A stretch of DNA of 64,000 nt from Rhizobium vallis (GTDB lineage: Bacteria > Pseudomonadota > Alphaproteobacteria > Rhizobiales > Rhizobiaceae): positions 310,001-374,000 of the forward strand of contig NZ_ML133691.1 in assembly GCF_003985155.1 (NCBI RefSeq), read 5' to 3'. This document shows, in pieces, positions 1 through 8,881 of this stretch. Below the pieces are notes generated by a model. It was not told the origin of the DNA. It saw only the letters and a program-made list of their open reading frames with translations, and did no database searches. The translations under genes and the position numbers were made by a program. Every line of letters begins with the position of its first letter. The first letter of the stretch is position 1.

Positions 1-1023
1 GCAGAGACGAAATCCATCCTGAAGGACGGAATTTGCTACCGGATTTCGGTGACGCCGCAAGGCAGCTTTCTTCTCAACGTTGTAGACAACTTGGCTCTGC
101 TGGTGCCCTGGCTTTCGATCTTCATTGCGAGCACGGTCGCTGCGGCTGCACTCGCCGGATACCTCATTCGCCCTGTCGTGCACCTTCGCGATGGCCTGAG
201 CGCGCTTGCCCATGGCCGCTTCGACGTCCGTATCGGCGACCAGATGGCCGGTCGCCGGGACGAGGTCACCGCACTTGCGCATGACTTCGATTCCACCGCC
301 GCGCGGCTCCAGGAGCTTCAGGATGCGCAGCAGCGGCTGTTCCACGACGTGTCCCACGAACTGCGTTCGCCCCTGTCGCGCCTGCAGGCCGCGGTCGGCG
401 TCCTCCGGCAGAGCCCGGCCAAGCTCGGCGCCATGCTGGATCGCATGGACCGGGAGGTCGAACGGCTCGATGCGCTGGTCGGCGAAGTTCTGACGCTTGC
501 GAGGCTGACCGCGGGATCCGGCCTGCCGCTGAAAACCCAGACCCTGGATGTCATCGAACTGCTGAACGAAATCCTTGGCGATGCGGCATTCGAAGCCCAG
601 GCACGCGATGTCTCGATCACAACAAGCGTCGCCGGCAGCTTCCGCGCCGAGGTCGAAGGCGAGCTGATCTACAGAGCGCTCGAAAACGTCGTGCGCAACG
701 CCGTCAAATACACGGCCGAACATTCGCGCATATCCGTGTCTTGCGAGGCGGCGGCTGAGCGCCTCAAAATCTGCGTTACGGATCAGGGGCCGGGCGTCAG
801 GCGCGACGAACTCGAACGGATCTTCCAGCCGTTCTCACGCGGGAAAGAGGCTGTGCCAAGAGGTGGATACGGCCTGGGTCTTGCCATCACCAGACAGGCG
901 GTCGAGCGCCATGGCGGGCGGGTGCACGCATCCTTGCCCGATGGCGGCGGCCTGGCAATCACGCTCGAGCTTCCCAGGCGGCCGACGTTCCCCGGTTCGG
1001 CCGACCCTCGCGATTTTACCTAA
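1..1023 (+). CDS. Sensor histidine kinase, C-terminal part (left end cut by window)
   Basis: The frame is open from base 1, so the true start lies upstream; a GTG at 49 is probably internal. The visible 340 residues show a transmembrane segment (about residues 27-56), a HAMP linker, a dimerisation/phosphoacceptor helix with the H-box FHDVSHELRSPL (His near residue 119), and an HATPase domain with the N-box ENVVRNAVKYT, the G1 box DQGPGV and the G2 box GYGLGLAI. It is therefore an inner-membrane two-component sensor of the CpxA/EnvZ type. The outer-membrane efflux gene follows 77 bp downstream on the same strand, so the partner regulator and pump subunits probably lie upstream of the window. 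The signal sensed is unknown because the periplasmic domain is missing. Confidence 0.93.
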   Translation, partial: AETKSILKDGICYRISVTPQGSFLLNVVDNLALLVPWLSIFIASTVAAAALAGYLIRPVVHLRDGLSALAHGRFDVRIGDQMAGRRDEVTALAHDFDSTAARLQELQDAQQRLFHDVSHELRSPLSRLQAAVGVLRQSPAKLGAMLDRMDREVERLDALVGEVLTLARLTAGSGLPLKTQTLDVIELLNEILGDAAFEAQARDVSITTSVAGSFRAEVEGELIYRALENVVRNAVKYTAEHSRISVSCEAAAERLKICVTDQGPGVRRDELERIFQPFSRGKEAVPRGGYGLGLAITRQAVERHGGRVHASLPDGGGLAITLELPRRPTFPGSADPRDFT

Positions 1024-1100
1024 CTTTACAGTTTCTTAACCGCTGTTAACGTTGGCCTCGCTAAGCCTGAACCCACGACCCCGGTTCAGAAAGCTCGTCA

Positions 1101-2585
1101 GTGTATTCGTCGCTCTCTACAAGACTATCATCGCTCCGCTACGCCGCATCCGTCTTCACGCTGCTGCTCGCAGGCTGCGTCAGCGGTCCGGATCATGCTC
1201 CCCCTGAAATGCCGCTCCCCGCCAAATTCGAAGAGGGTGGCAGCAAGAGCAACGGCGATGTCGTGACGGTAGAGTGGTGGACGGCCTATCGCGACAAGCA
1301 GCTCGACGGGCTGGTCGCTCAGGGCCTCAACGAGAACCTCGACGTGCTGCAGGCGCTCGAAAAGATCAACGCGGCTTCCGCCAACGTCACGGTTGCCAGT
1401 GCAGGCGGCCAGCCGAGCTTGAGTGTCGACGCATCGCATACGGTGTCCGGTGAGAAGGGCAGGCTCCGCACGACCGTCGGCACCACCAACACGACAGGCG
1501 GCGGGGCCAGCCTTTCCTGGCTGCTCGACTTCTTCGGTCAGTACCGTCGCTCGAAAGAGAGCGCTATCGGCTCGCTCGGGGCAGCCTATGCGACGGCCGA
1601 CAATGCGAAACTCACTTTTCTGAAAGATCTCGTCTCGAGCTATGTCGACGCTCGCTACTATCAGGAGCGCATTGCGCTTTCACAGGCGAATTTGAAATCC
1701 CGCCAGCAGACTTACGAACTCACGCAGCTGCAGCTCAAGGCAGGGGCCGCCTCCCGCCTCGATGTCGTTCAGGCCGAGGGGCTCGTACAGTCGACGAAGG
1801 CCGACATTCCCGGTCTCGAACAGAGTTTTACCGAATCTGCTCATCACATTGCCACCTTGCTTGGAATGCCGGCGGCTTCGCTGACGGACGAGCTGCATAA
1901 GAGCGCAGGCCAGCCCGTTTTCCGCGGCAGCATTCGCGCCGGCATTCTGGCCGATCTCATCCGCAACCGTCCCGATATCCGCAAGGCCGAACGCGAGCTG
2001 GCGGCGGCTGTTGCCGATATCGGCGCTGCCGAATCCCAGCTTTATCCGTCGATCTCGCTCTCCGGTTCGATCTCGCCGAGCTGGGTCAAATCATCGGGCG
2101 CCAGCGGCGCAAGCCTGACCAGCTGGTTCTTCGGCCCGACGCTCAACCTGCCGATCTTCGATGGCGGCAAATTGCGGGCGAATGTCGATATCGAGAAATC
2201 CGACGCCCGGACCCAATATCTCGCCTGGAAGGCGGCGGTGCTGAACGGGGTCGAAGAGGTCGAGAATGCGCTATCGGCGGTTCGCCGCGACACGCAGACG
2301 CTGGAACCGCTGCGCAGGCAGGTGCAGACGGCGCAGGAATCACTTGTGCTTTCGACCACGAGCTACAAGGACGGCGCCTCGTCGCTGCTCGATGTCCTCG
2401 ACGCGCAGCGTTCGGTCTCTGACGCGCAGGCAAGTCTTGCCGCCACGGTGCAGCAGGTCGCCAAGGATTATGTCGATCTCTACGTCGCCGTCGGCGCCGG
2501 CTACCTGCCTCCGCAAGGGCAGGTCGTCTCCGAGCGAACGGCGAAGTCGGCTAGTTGGCCGGAGCGGTTTGCCCTATCGCCCTGA
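1101..2585 (+). CDS. Efflux outer-membrane lipoprotein, NodT/OprM family
   Basis: This 494-residue protein starts at GTG 1101. It has a lipoprotein signal peptide with lipobox LLAGC (Cys about residue 26), followed by two OEP repeats typical of TolC-like outer-membrane factors. Motifs such as SWLLDFFGQ, RPDIRKAERELAAA and GPTLNLPIFDGG are characteristic of the NodT subfamily. It would form the outer-membrane exit duct of an RND or MFS tripartite pump, whose other subunits are not in the window. It lies just after the sensor kinase on the same strand, consistent with an envelope-stress or drug-responsive operon. Its last 12 bp overlap the end of the convergent CitE-like gene. Confidence 0.93.
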   Translation: MYSSLSTRLSSLRYAASVFTLLLAGCVSGPDHAPPEMPLPAKFEEGGSKSNGDVVTVEWWTAYRDKQLDGLVAQGLNENLDVLQALEKINAASANVTVASAGGQPSLSVDASHTVSGEKGRLRTTVGTTNTTGGGASLSWLLDFFGQYRRSKESAIGSLGAAYATADNAKLTFLKDLVSSYVDARYYQERIALSQANLKSRQQTYELTQLQLKAGAASRLDVVQAEGLVQSTKADIPGLEQSFTESAHHIATLLGMPAASLTDELHKSAGQPVFRGSIRAGILADLIRNRPDIRKAERELAAAVADIGAAESQLYPSISLSGSISPSWVKSSGASGASLTSWFFGPTLNLPIFDGGKLRANVDIEKSDARTQYLAWKAAVLNGVEEVENALSAVRRDTQTLEPLRRQVQTAQESLVLSTTSYKDGASSLLDVLDAQRSVSDAQASLAATVQQVAKDYVDLYVAVGAGYLPPQGQVVSERTAKSASWPERFALSP

Positions 2586-3410
2586 TATCTCCAGGATGCG
2601 GAGGGCAAGTTTGAGATGCGGCATATCCAGCATGCGCCCGTCAAGCTGGATGACGCCCGCGTGCGGCTTGGCGGCAAAGGCAGCAGCGACTTTCTCCGCC
2701 CAGGCGATCTCGGACGCGTCAGGTGTGAAGGCGTGGTTGATCGTTTCGACCTGGCTCGGATGGATGGCCATCATACCGGAAAAGCCGTCGCGCCGGGCGC
2801 GGCCGACATAGGCCCTGAGACCGCTGAGATCGTGGAAATCGGGATAGACGGTTTCGATGGCTGGAACGGCGGCGGCGTGCGCCCCGAATAGCGTGAGCGA
2901 GCGGGCAAGCTCGTAAGGTGGGGTATAACGGCCATCCGTCCTGCGCGCGGTCGCAGCCCCCATCGCGGCGGGCAGGTCCTCGGCACCCCAGGTCAGGCCG
3001 CAGAGGCTGGTCGAGACTTCCCGATAGCTGCCGATCTCGAAGATTGCGGATGGCGTTTCGGTTGCGATCGGCAGGATCGGGATTTCAGATGCAAGAGAGC
3101 CTGCGAGTTTCCACACCGACGCCGCGCCCTCGGCCTTCGGCAGCATGATCGCGAAAGGATGAAGGCCGTTCAAAGCGGCAAGGTCGTCTTCGAATTCCGG
3201 GGAGGAGAGGGGATTGATGCGGATCAGCAGATTGGTTTCGCCGGCCCGACGCTGGACGTATTCGTGCACGTTTTCGCGAGCGCGCGGCTTGTTGGCCGGC
3301 GCAACCGAATCCTCCAGATCGAGAATGACTGCATCGGCGCCGGAAGCGAGCGCTTTGTCGAAACGCTCCGGCCGGTCGCCGGGCACAAAGAGCAGCGAGC
3401 GCAGCCTCAT
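2574..3410 (-). CDS. HpcH/HpaI aldolase, CitE-like acyl-CoA lyase
   Basis: A 278-residue protein of the CitE/malyl-CoA lyase superfamily. It shows the N-terminal LLFVPGDRPERFDKA, the Mg-binding ILDLEDSV, a conserved ATETPSAIF strand and WGAEDLPAAMGA, the family metal/CoA-binding segment. The start was placed at ATG 3410 because it overlaps the stop of the MaoC gene as ATGA and the family begins there. It is the last gene of the leucine-type operon. Relatives cleave citryl-, malyl- or citramalyl-CoA. In this operon it sits where HMG-CoA lyase is usually found, so a role in making acetyl-CoA from a C5/C6 acyl-CoA is likely, but the substrate is not shown by sequence. Confidence 0.85.
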   Translation of the reverse strand: MRLRSLLFVPGDRPERFDKALASGADAVILDLEDSVAPANKPRARENVHEYVQRRAGETNLLIRINPLSSPEFEDDLAALNGLHPFAIMLPKAEGAASVWKLAGSLASEIPILPIATETPSAIFEIGSYREVSTSLCGLTWGAEDLPAAMGAATARRTDGRYTPPYELARSLTLFGAHAAAVPAIETVYPDFHDLSGLRAYVGRARRDGFSGMMAIHPSQVETINHAFTPDASEIAWAEKVAAAFAAKPHAGVIQLDGRMLDMPHLKLALRILEISGR

Positions 3411-3859
3411 GACGGTTTCACCTTCAGCATCGCCGTGCGCAGGCACTGGCAGACCGTCTCGCCGCGCTGGTTCAGGGTGATGTGCTGGAAAGTGACGATG
3501 CCGGCATCGGGGCGGGAATTCGAACGGCGCAGTTCTGTTACTTCCGTTTCCACTCGCAGCGTATCGCCGATGAAGACCGGCTTCGGCATCGTCACCTTGT
3601 CATAGCCGAGATTGGCGACGAGCGTGCCGAGCGTGGTGTCGCCGACCGAAAGGCCGACGGTCAGCGCGAAGGTGAAAGTGCCGTTGACGACGATCTGGCC
3701 GAATTCGGTGCCGGCGGCATAGTCAGCATCGAGATGCAGGGGCTGCGGATTGTGGGAAAGCGTCGTGAACAGCAGATTGTCGGTCTCGGTGACCGTGCGG
3801 CGGATTTCGTGGGCGATGCGGTCGCCGACCCTCCATTCATCGAAATAGCGGCCGGCCAT
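3407..3859 (-). CDS. MaoC-family (hot-dog) acyl-CoA dehydratase
   Basis: A 150-residue single hot-dog domain protein beginning MAGRYFDEWRVGD. It carries the typical hydratase features: TETDNLLFTTLSHNPQPLHLD, with the Asp/His dyad, and GTFTFALTVGLSVGDT. The start is the ATG at 3859, which overlaps the carboxylase stop (TGATG) and is preceded by a GAGGAGGAG ribosome-binding site inside the upstream gene. MaoC enzymes hydrate trans-2-enoyl-CoA substrates. No crotonase gene is present in this operon, so this protein could take the methylglutaconyl-CoA hydratase step. That assignment is inferred from position only. Confidence 0.87.
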   Translation of the reverse strand: MAGRYFDEWRVGDRIAHEIRRTVTETDNLLFTTLSHNPQPLHLDADYAAGTEFGQIVVNGTFTFALTVGLSVGDTTLGTLVANLGYDKVTMPKPVFIGDTLRVETEVTELRRSNSRPDAGIVTFQHITLNQRGETVCQCLRTAMLKVKPS

Positions 3860-5724
3860 CACTCCTCCTCCTTGATGACGGTGACCACCAGCTGGTTTTC
3901 TGAAACCCTGATGCCAGTGGAAACCTGCAGTTTTCCGACGATGCCGTCGAAGGGTGCGCGCAGCGAATGCTCCATTTTCATCGCTTCCACCGTCAGCAGG
4001 CGGTCCCCTTTGGCGACACGATCGCCTTCGGCGACCTCCACCGAAATGACGAGGCCGGGCATGGGCGACAGGATCGCGCCATCGCCCGGCCCATGGTTTG
4101 CCTCGACTTCGCTCGCGGCGGGCAGGCTGATCGGCCAGGCATCGCCGGCGTCGAAAAGCACTGTCGTTTCCGCCGTTGTGACGGTATTTGCCTCAAGTTC
4201 CGGACGTGACTGCCCCCAATAGAGGTGACCGTCGATGCGGACGCGCACGCGGCCGTCGCTTGGCCCGGCGATGCGAAAACCAGTCAGCGCCGACCACGGA
4301 TCATCGCCGACTTTCTTCGAAAGAACCGAGGCGGCACGGTCGATTGCCGTTGCATCCGGCTCCTTCGCCACAAGACTTTCGCCGTGCCGGTCGAGGAAAC
4401 CGGTATCGATCCGTGCCGCGCGGAAGTCCGGGTCGGTAGCGATGCGGGCGAGAAGACCGGCATTGGAACGGACCGGCCAGACCTCAATATCGGCGCAAGC
4501 GGCCGCGAGCTTCGAAAGCGCAGCCTGGCGGTTTGGCCCGTGCGCAATAATCTTGGCGATCATCGGGTCGTAGAAAGCGGTGATCTCATCGCCCTCTTCG
4601 ACACCGCTGTCGACGCGGACCGTTTGCGGCAGCCTGAGATGCTCGAGCCGGCCGGTCGAGGGCAGGTAGCCGGCGGCGGGATTTTCGGCATAGAGGCGGG
4701 CTTCGAGGGCCCAGCCTTTCATTGAAATCTCGTCCTGCATTTTCGGCAGTGGCTCGCCGCTAGCGACCTTCAGCTGCCAGAGCACCAGATCCTCGCCTGT
4801 AATTGCCTCGGTGACCGGGTGTTCGACCTGTAGGCGCGTATTCATTTCCATGAACCAGATCCGGTCGGGACGCAGCCCCTCTGAGGCATCGGCGATGAAT
4901 TCGATGGTGCCGGCGCCGACATAGTTCACCGCTCTTGCTGCCTTCACCGCCGCATCGCAGATCGCTGCCCGTGTGGCGGCATCGAGGCCGGGGGCAGGGG
5001 CCTCCTCGATGACCTTCTGGTGACGGCGCTGCAACGAGCAATCGCGTTCGAAGAGATGGGCACAGTTCCCATGCTGATCGGCGAAAACCTGCACCTCGAT
5101 ATGGCGCGGATTGGCAATATAACGTTCGATCAGAACGCGGTCGTCGCCGAAGGCGGCGACGGCCTCACGGCGGCAGGAGGCCAGAAGTTCGGCGAAATCT
5201 TGCCGACCGTCGACGCGGCGCATGCCTTTGCCGCCGCCGCCGGCAACCGCCTTGATGAGGACGGGATAACCGATGGCTTCGGCTTCCGCCGTCAGCCTCT
5301 CCTGGCTCTGGTCCGATCCGAGATAACCAGGGGTCACCGGCACGCCTGCCGCCTGCATCAATTCTTTCGCGGCGTCCTTCAGCCCCATCGCCCGGATGGC
5401 CGCCGGCGGCGCGCCGACCCAGATGATGCCGGCCTTTTCCACCGCCTCGGCAAAATCGGCATTTTCCGAGAGGAATCCGTAGCCCGGATGGATCGCAGCG
5501 GCTCCGTTCTTGCGGGTGGCCTCCAGGATGCGCTCCGGCGAGAGATAGCTTTCGCGGGCCGGCGAGGGGCCGATGGCGATCGCCTCGTCCGCCTCCCTCA
5601 CGAAGGGCAGGCCGGCATCGGCCTCGGAATAGACGGCGATGGTGCGGATGCCGAGCATCTTCGCGGTGCGGATGATGCGGCGGGCGATTTCGCCTCGGTT
5701 GGCGATGAGAAGGCTTTCCATCAT
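3859..5724 (-). CDS. mccA: Methylcrotonyl-CoA carboxylase alpha (biotin carboxylase/BCCP) subunit
   Basis: A 621-residue biotin-dependent carboxylase subunit. The N-terminal biotin carboxylase domain begins SLLIANRGEIARRI and has the ATP-grasp glycine loop GGGGKGMRRV and the FMEMNTRLQVEHPVTE segment. The C-terminal biotinyl domain carries EAMKMEHSLRAPFDG, with the biotinylated Lys. Two consecutive ATG codons occur at 5724 and 5721. It is encoded directly after the carboxyltransferase subunit and near isovaleryl-CoA dehydrogenase, which identifies the substrate as 3-methylcrotonyl-CoA in leucine catabolism rather than propionyl- or acetyl-CoA. Geranyl-CoA carboxylase is a less likely alternative. 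Confidence 0.92.
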   Translation of the reverse strand: MMESLLIANRGEIARRIIRTAKMLGIRTIAVYSEADAGLPFVREADEAIAIGPSPARESYLSPERILEATRKNGAAAIHPGYGFLSENADFAEAVEKAGIIWVGAPPAAIRAMGLKDAAKELMQAAGVPVTPGYLGSDQSQERLTAEAEAIGYPVLIKAVAGGGGKGMRRVDGRQDFAELLASCRREAVAAFGDDRVLIERYIANPRHIEVQVFADQHGNCAHLFERDCSLQRRHQKVIEEAPAPGLDAATRAAICDAAVKAARAVNYVGAGTIEFIADASEGLRPDRIWFMEMNTRLQVEHPVTEAITGEDLVLWQLKVASGEPLPKMQDEISMKGWALEARLYAENPAAGYLPSTGRLEHLRLPQTVRVDSGVEEGDEITAFYDPMIAKIIAHGPNRQAALSKLAAACADIEVWPVRSNAGLLARIATDPDFRAARIDTGFLDRHGESLVAKEPDATAIDRAASVLSKKVGDDPWSALTGFRIAGPSDGRVRVRIDGHLYWGQSRPELEANTVTTAETTVLFDAGDAWPISLPAASEVEANHGPGDGAILSPMPGLVISVEVAEGDRVAKGDRLLTVEAMKMEHSLRAPFDGIVGKLQVSTGIRVSENQLVVTVIKEEE

Positions 5725-5730
5725 CGCGCG

Positions 5731-7341
5731 TCACATCCTGAACAGGCCGAAGCGCGTCCCTCTAGGGATCGGCGCATTCAGGCAGGCGGAAAAGGCAAGG
5801 CCCAGCACATCGCGTGTCTGGCTGGGATCGATGATGCCGTCGTCCCAGAGGCGGGCTGTGGCATAATAGGGATTGCCTTCGGCCTCATAGCCGGCGCGGA
5901 TCGGCGCCTTGAAGGCCTCCTCCTCATCGACAGGCCAATCCTCGCCGCGCGCTTCAAGCGCGTCGCGGCGGATGGTGGCGAGCACGGAAGCCGCCTGTTC
6001 GCCCCCCATGACGCTGATGCGGCTGTTCGGCCAGGTGAAGAGGAAACGCGGCCGATAGGCGCGGCCGCACATGCCATAATTGCCGGCGCCGAAGCTGCCG
6101 CCGATGATGACGGTGATCTTCGGCACGGTCGCGGTCGCGACCGCCGTCACCAGCTTTGCCCCGTCCTTGGCGATGCCGCCGGCCTCATAGCGGCCGCCGA
6201 CCATGAAGCCGGAGATGTTCTGCAGGAAGAGCAGGGGTACGCGGCGCTGGCAGGCGAGCTCGATGAAATGCGCGCCCTTCAGTGCGCTTTCGGAAAACAG
6301 CACGCCGTTATTGGCGATGACGGCGACCGGCATGCCCCAGATGCGGGCGAAGCCGCAGACCAGCGTGGTGCCGTAGAGCGGCTTGAACTCATGCAGTTCC
6401 GAGCCGTCGACGATGCGGCCGATGACCTCGCGCACGTCATAGGGCGAGCGCACGTCCTCGGGGATGAGACCGCAGAGATCCTCGGGATCGAGTTTCGGCG
6501 GTCGTGGCGGCTTGAGGTCGATATCGACCGATTTGACGCTGTTGAGGCTGGCGACGATATCGCGCACCAGAAGCAGCGCATGTTCGTCGTTTTCGGCGAC
6601 ATGATCGACGACGCCGGAGCGGCGGCCATGGGTCTCGGCGCCGCCGAGCTCCTCGGCCGAAATAATCTCGCCGGTCGCGGCTTTGACCAGCGGGGGACCG
6701 GCGAGGAAGATCGTGCCCTGATTGCGCACGATCACCGTTTCGTCCGACATGGCGGGCACATAGGCGCCACCGGCGGTGCAGCTTCCCATGACGCAGGCGA
6801 TCTGTGGGATTCCCTCGGCCGACATCTGCGCCTGATTGTAGAAGATCGCGCCAAAATGGTCGCGGTCGGGAAAGACCTCGGCCTGATGCGGAAGATTGGC
6901 GCCGCCGCTATCGACGAGATAGAGGCAGGGCAGCCGGTTCTGCAGGGCGATCTCTTGCGCCCGCAGATGCTTTTTCACTGTCAGGGGGTAATAGGCCCCA
7001 CCCTTCACCGTCGCGTCATTGGCGACGATCATCACCTCGCGGCCGGAAACGCGGCCGATGCCAGTAATGATGCCGGCGCCTGGCGCCTCGTCGCCGTACA
7101 TGCCGTTGGCCGCCAGCGCACCGATCTCCAGGAAGGGGCTGCCGGCATCGAGCAAAAGCTGGATGCGGTCGCGCGGCAGGAGCTTGCCCTTACCGGTATG
7201 GCGCTCACGGGCTGCCTGCGAACCGCCGTCGCGGGCTTTCGTCGAACGCTCGTAGAGCTCGTCGACGAGCGCTCGGTTCTTGATTGCATTGGTCTTGAAA
7301 ATCTCGTTGTCGCGATCGATCGCCGAGGAAATCACCGTCAT
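5731..7341 (-). CDS. mccB: Methylcrotonyl-CoA carboxylase beta (carboxyltransferase) subunit
   Basis: A 536-residue carboxyltransferase, the normal length for MCC beta. It contains the acyl-CoA-binding region YLVDSGGANLPHQAEVFPDRDHFG, seen here as SGGANLP and PDRDHFG, and the carboxybiotin region GGSFGAGNYGMCGRAY. Its ATG overlaps the stop of isovaleryl-CoA dehydrogenase (ATGA at 7338-7341), a sign of translational coupling. It transfers the carboxyl group from biotin on the alpha subunit to methylcrotonyl-CoA, giving 3-methylglutaconyl-CoA in the cytoplasm. Confidence 0.92.
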   Translation of the reverse strand: MTVISSAIDRDNEIFKTNAIKNRALVDELYERSTKARDGGSQAARERHTGKGKLLPRDRIQLLLDAGSPFLEIGALAANGMYGDEAPGAGIITGIGRVSGREVMIVANDATVKGGAYYPLTVKKHLRAQEIALQNRLPCLYLVDSGGANLPHQAEVFPDRDHFGAIFYNQAQMSAEGIPQIACVMGSCTAGGAYVPAMSDETVIVRNQGTIFLAGPPLVKAATGEIISAEELGGAETHGRRSGVVDHVAENDEHALLLVRDIVASLNSVKSVDIDLKPPRPPKLDPEDLCGLIPEDVRSPYDVREVIGRIVDGSELHEFKPLYGTTLVCGFARIWGMPVAVIANNGVLFSESALKGAHFIELACQRRVPLLFLQNISGFMVGGRYEAGGIAKDGAKLVTAVATATVPKITVIIGGSFGAGNYGMCGRAYRPRFLFTWPNSRISVMGGEQAASVLATIRRDALEARGEDWPVDEEEAFKAPIRAGYEAEGNPYYATARLWDDGIIDPSQTRDVLGLAFSACLNAPIPRGTRFGLFRM

Positions 7342-8483
7342 GATGCAATGAGCTCCCGGCCGATCAGGTAGCGGCGGATCTCGTTGGTGCCGGCGCCGAT
7401 ATCGTAGAGCTTGGCGTCACGCAGGAAGCGTTCGACCGGCCATTCCTTGGTATAGCCGGCGCCGCCGAGCGCCTGGATCGCCTCCAGCGACACTTTCACG
7501 GCATTCTCGCTGGCAAAGAGGATTGCGGCGGCTGCGTCGGTGCGCGTCGTGCGGCCGGCATCGCAGGCGCGGGCGACGGAATAAACATAGGCGCGGGCCG
7601 AATTCAGCGCGACATACATGTCGGCGATCTTGCCCTGCATCAGCTGGAAATCGCCGATCGCCTTGCCAAATTGCTTGCGATCCCTGACATAGGGCAACAC
7701 GACATCGAGGCAGGCCTGCATGATGCCGAGCGGCCCGCCGGCCAGCACGGCGCGCTCGTAATCGAGACCGGACATCAGGATCTTCACGCCCTCTCCCTCT
7801 CGGCCCATGAGCGCCTCGGCCGGCACCTCGCAATCCTGAAAGACCAGTTCGGCCGTGTCGCTGCCGCGCATGCCGAGCTTGGAGAGCTTCTTCGAGACGC
7901 TGAAGCCGGGCAGGCCCTTTTCGATGATGAAGGCGGAAATGCCTTTCGGGCCGGCGGCGGGATCTGTCTTGGCATAGACGACAAGCACATCGGCGTGCGG
8001 TGCATTGGTGATCCAGAACTTGGTGCCGTTCAGGACATAGCGGTCGCCCTTCTTGTCGGCGCGCAGCTGCATGGAGACGACATCGGAACCGGAGCCCACC
8101 TCTGACATCGCAAGCGAGCCGACATGTTCGCCGGAGATCAGCTTCGGCAGATGGCGGCGTTTCTGCTCCGGCGAGGCCCAGCGGCGGATCTGGTTGACGC
8201 AGAGATTGGAATGGGCGCCGTAGCTGAGGCCGACGGACGCCGAGGCGCGCGAGACCTCCTCCATGGCAATGACATGATCGAGATAACCGAGACCGGCGCC
8301 ACCGAATTCTTCCTCGACGGTGATCCCGTGCAGGCCTAACGCACCCATTTCAGGCCAGAGCTGGCGTGGAAATGTGTTGCTTTCGTCGATCTCCGCGGCA
8401 ATCGGAGCAATATGATCGGCGGCAAACCGCGCCGTCGTTTCGCGGATCGCGTCCGCGGTTTCGCCGAGCGAAAAATCAAACAT
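7338..8483 (-). CDS. ivd: Isovaleryl-CoA dehydrogenase
   Basis: A 381-residue acyl-CoA dehydrogenase and first gene of the leucine operon, with ribosome-binding site GGGAGG upstream of ATG 8483. FAD- and substrate-binding motifs SEVGSGSDVVSM and FWITNAPHADV are clear. Near the C-terminus the usual YEGT catalytic Glu is replaced by YDIGAGTNEIRR, while a Glu is present in LDYERAVLAGG. That relocated base is the hallmark of isovaleryl-CoA dehydrogenase. It oxidises isovaleryl-CoA to 3-methylcrotonyl-CoA, the substrate of the carboxylase encoded next. Confidence 0.93.
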   Translation of the reverse strand: MFDFSLGETADAIRETTARFAADHIAPIAAEIDESNTFPRQLWPEMGALGLHGITVEEEFGGAGLGYLDHVIAMEEVSRASASVGLSYGAHSNLCVNQIRRWASPEQKRRHLPKLISGEHVGSLAMSEVGSGSDVVSMQLRADKKGDRYVLNGTKFWITNAPHADVLVVYAKTDPAAGPKGISAFIIEKGLPGFSVSKKLSKLGMRGSDTAELVFQDCEVPAEALMGREGEGVKILMSGLDYERAVLAGGPLGIMQACLDVVLPYVRDRKQFGKAIGDFQLMQGKIADMYVALNSARAYVYSVARACDAGRTTRTDAAAAILFASENAVKVSLEAIQALGGAGYTKEWPVERFLRDAKLYDIGAGTNEIRRYLIGRELIAS

Positions 8484-8573
8484 GGCACTCCTCCCGCTGA
8501 AATATGTAGCGCGGGTTGCGGCAGGTTCAAAGTGCCGTTGAATAATGCGAGCGGAGAGCTCCTTTTCTTGAAA

Positions 8574-8600
8574 ATATGGAAAACATGGAATATATGGAGA
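8574..8600. repeat. Three imperfect 9-bp tandem repeats before the antitoxin gene
   Basis: Three consecutive 9-mers, atatggaaa, acatggaat and atatggaga, lie immediately before the antitoxin start. They encode Met-Glu-Asn/Tyr repeats if the upstream ATG at 8576 is used. They may be an autoregulatory operator or a slippage product. Confidence 0.5.
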
Positions 8601-8611
8601 ACGAAGCGGAG

Positions 8612-8881
8612 ATGATATCCATGCGACAGTTTACGACAGGTGATCTCAACAAGCAGGTCGGCGATGTCACCGATGCCGCGAGCCGCGAGCCGGTCGTCCT
8701 CACCCGCCACAACAAGCCGCGTTTCGTGCTGATGAGCTATGAGCATTACGAGCGGATGCGCAGCGGCGGGGACCCGCGCCGTGCCCATCACATTTCGGAG
8801 ATGCCGGACGAGCATGCCGAATTGTTCGACGACGCGATCGAGCGGCTGGCGCACGGTGAAGGCTACGACGATGAGCCATGA
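8612..8881 (+). CDS. Type II antitoxin, Phd/YefM family
   Basis: About 89 residues from ATG 8612. The frame is open to an ATG at 8576, and an ATG at 8621 preceded by GGAG is also possible. The N-terminal MRQFTTGDLNKQVGDVTDAA and the strand PVVLTRHNKPRFVLMSYEHYERM are typical of Phd/YefM antitoxins, which bind DNA through the N-terminal domain and the toxin through an acidic tail, here DEHAELFDDAIERL and GEGYDDEP. The stop overlaps the next gene by 11 bp, the usual coupling in toxin-antitoxin pairs. It would neutralise the adjacent toxin and repress the pair. Confidence 0.87.
   Translation: MISMRQFTTGDLNKQVGDVTDAASREPVVLTRHNKPRFVLMSYEHYERMRSGGDPRRAHHISEMPDEHAELFDDAIERLAHGEGYDDEP

Noticed and set aside
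5020..7371. Long open frame (783 codons) on the plus strand
   Set aside because: It runs antisense to the clearly conserved MCC alpha and beta genes; its translation is low-complexity, with no family motif. High-GC third positions produce such antisense frames.
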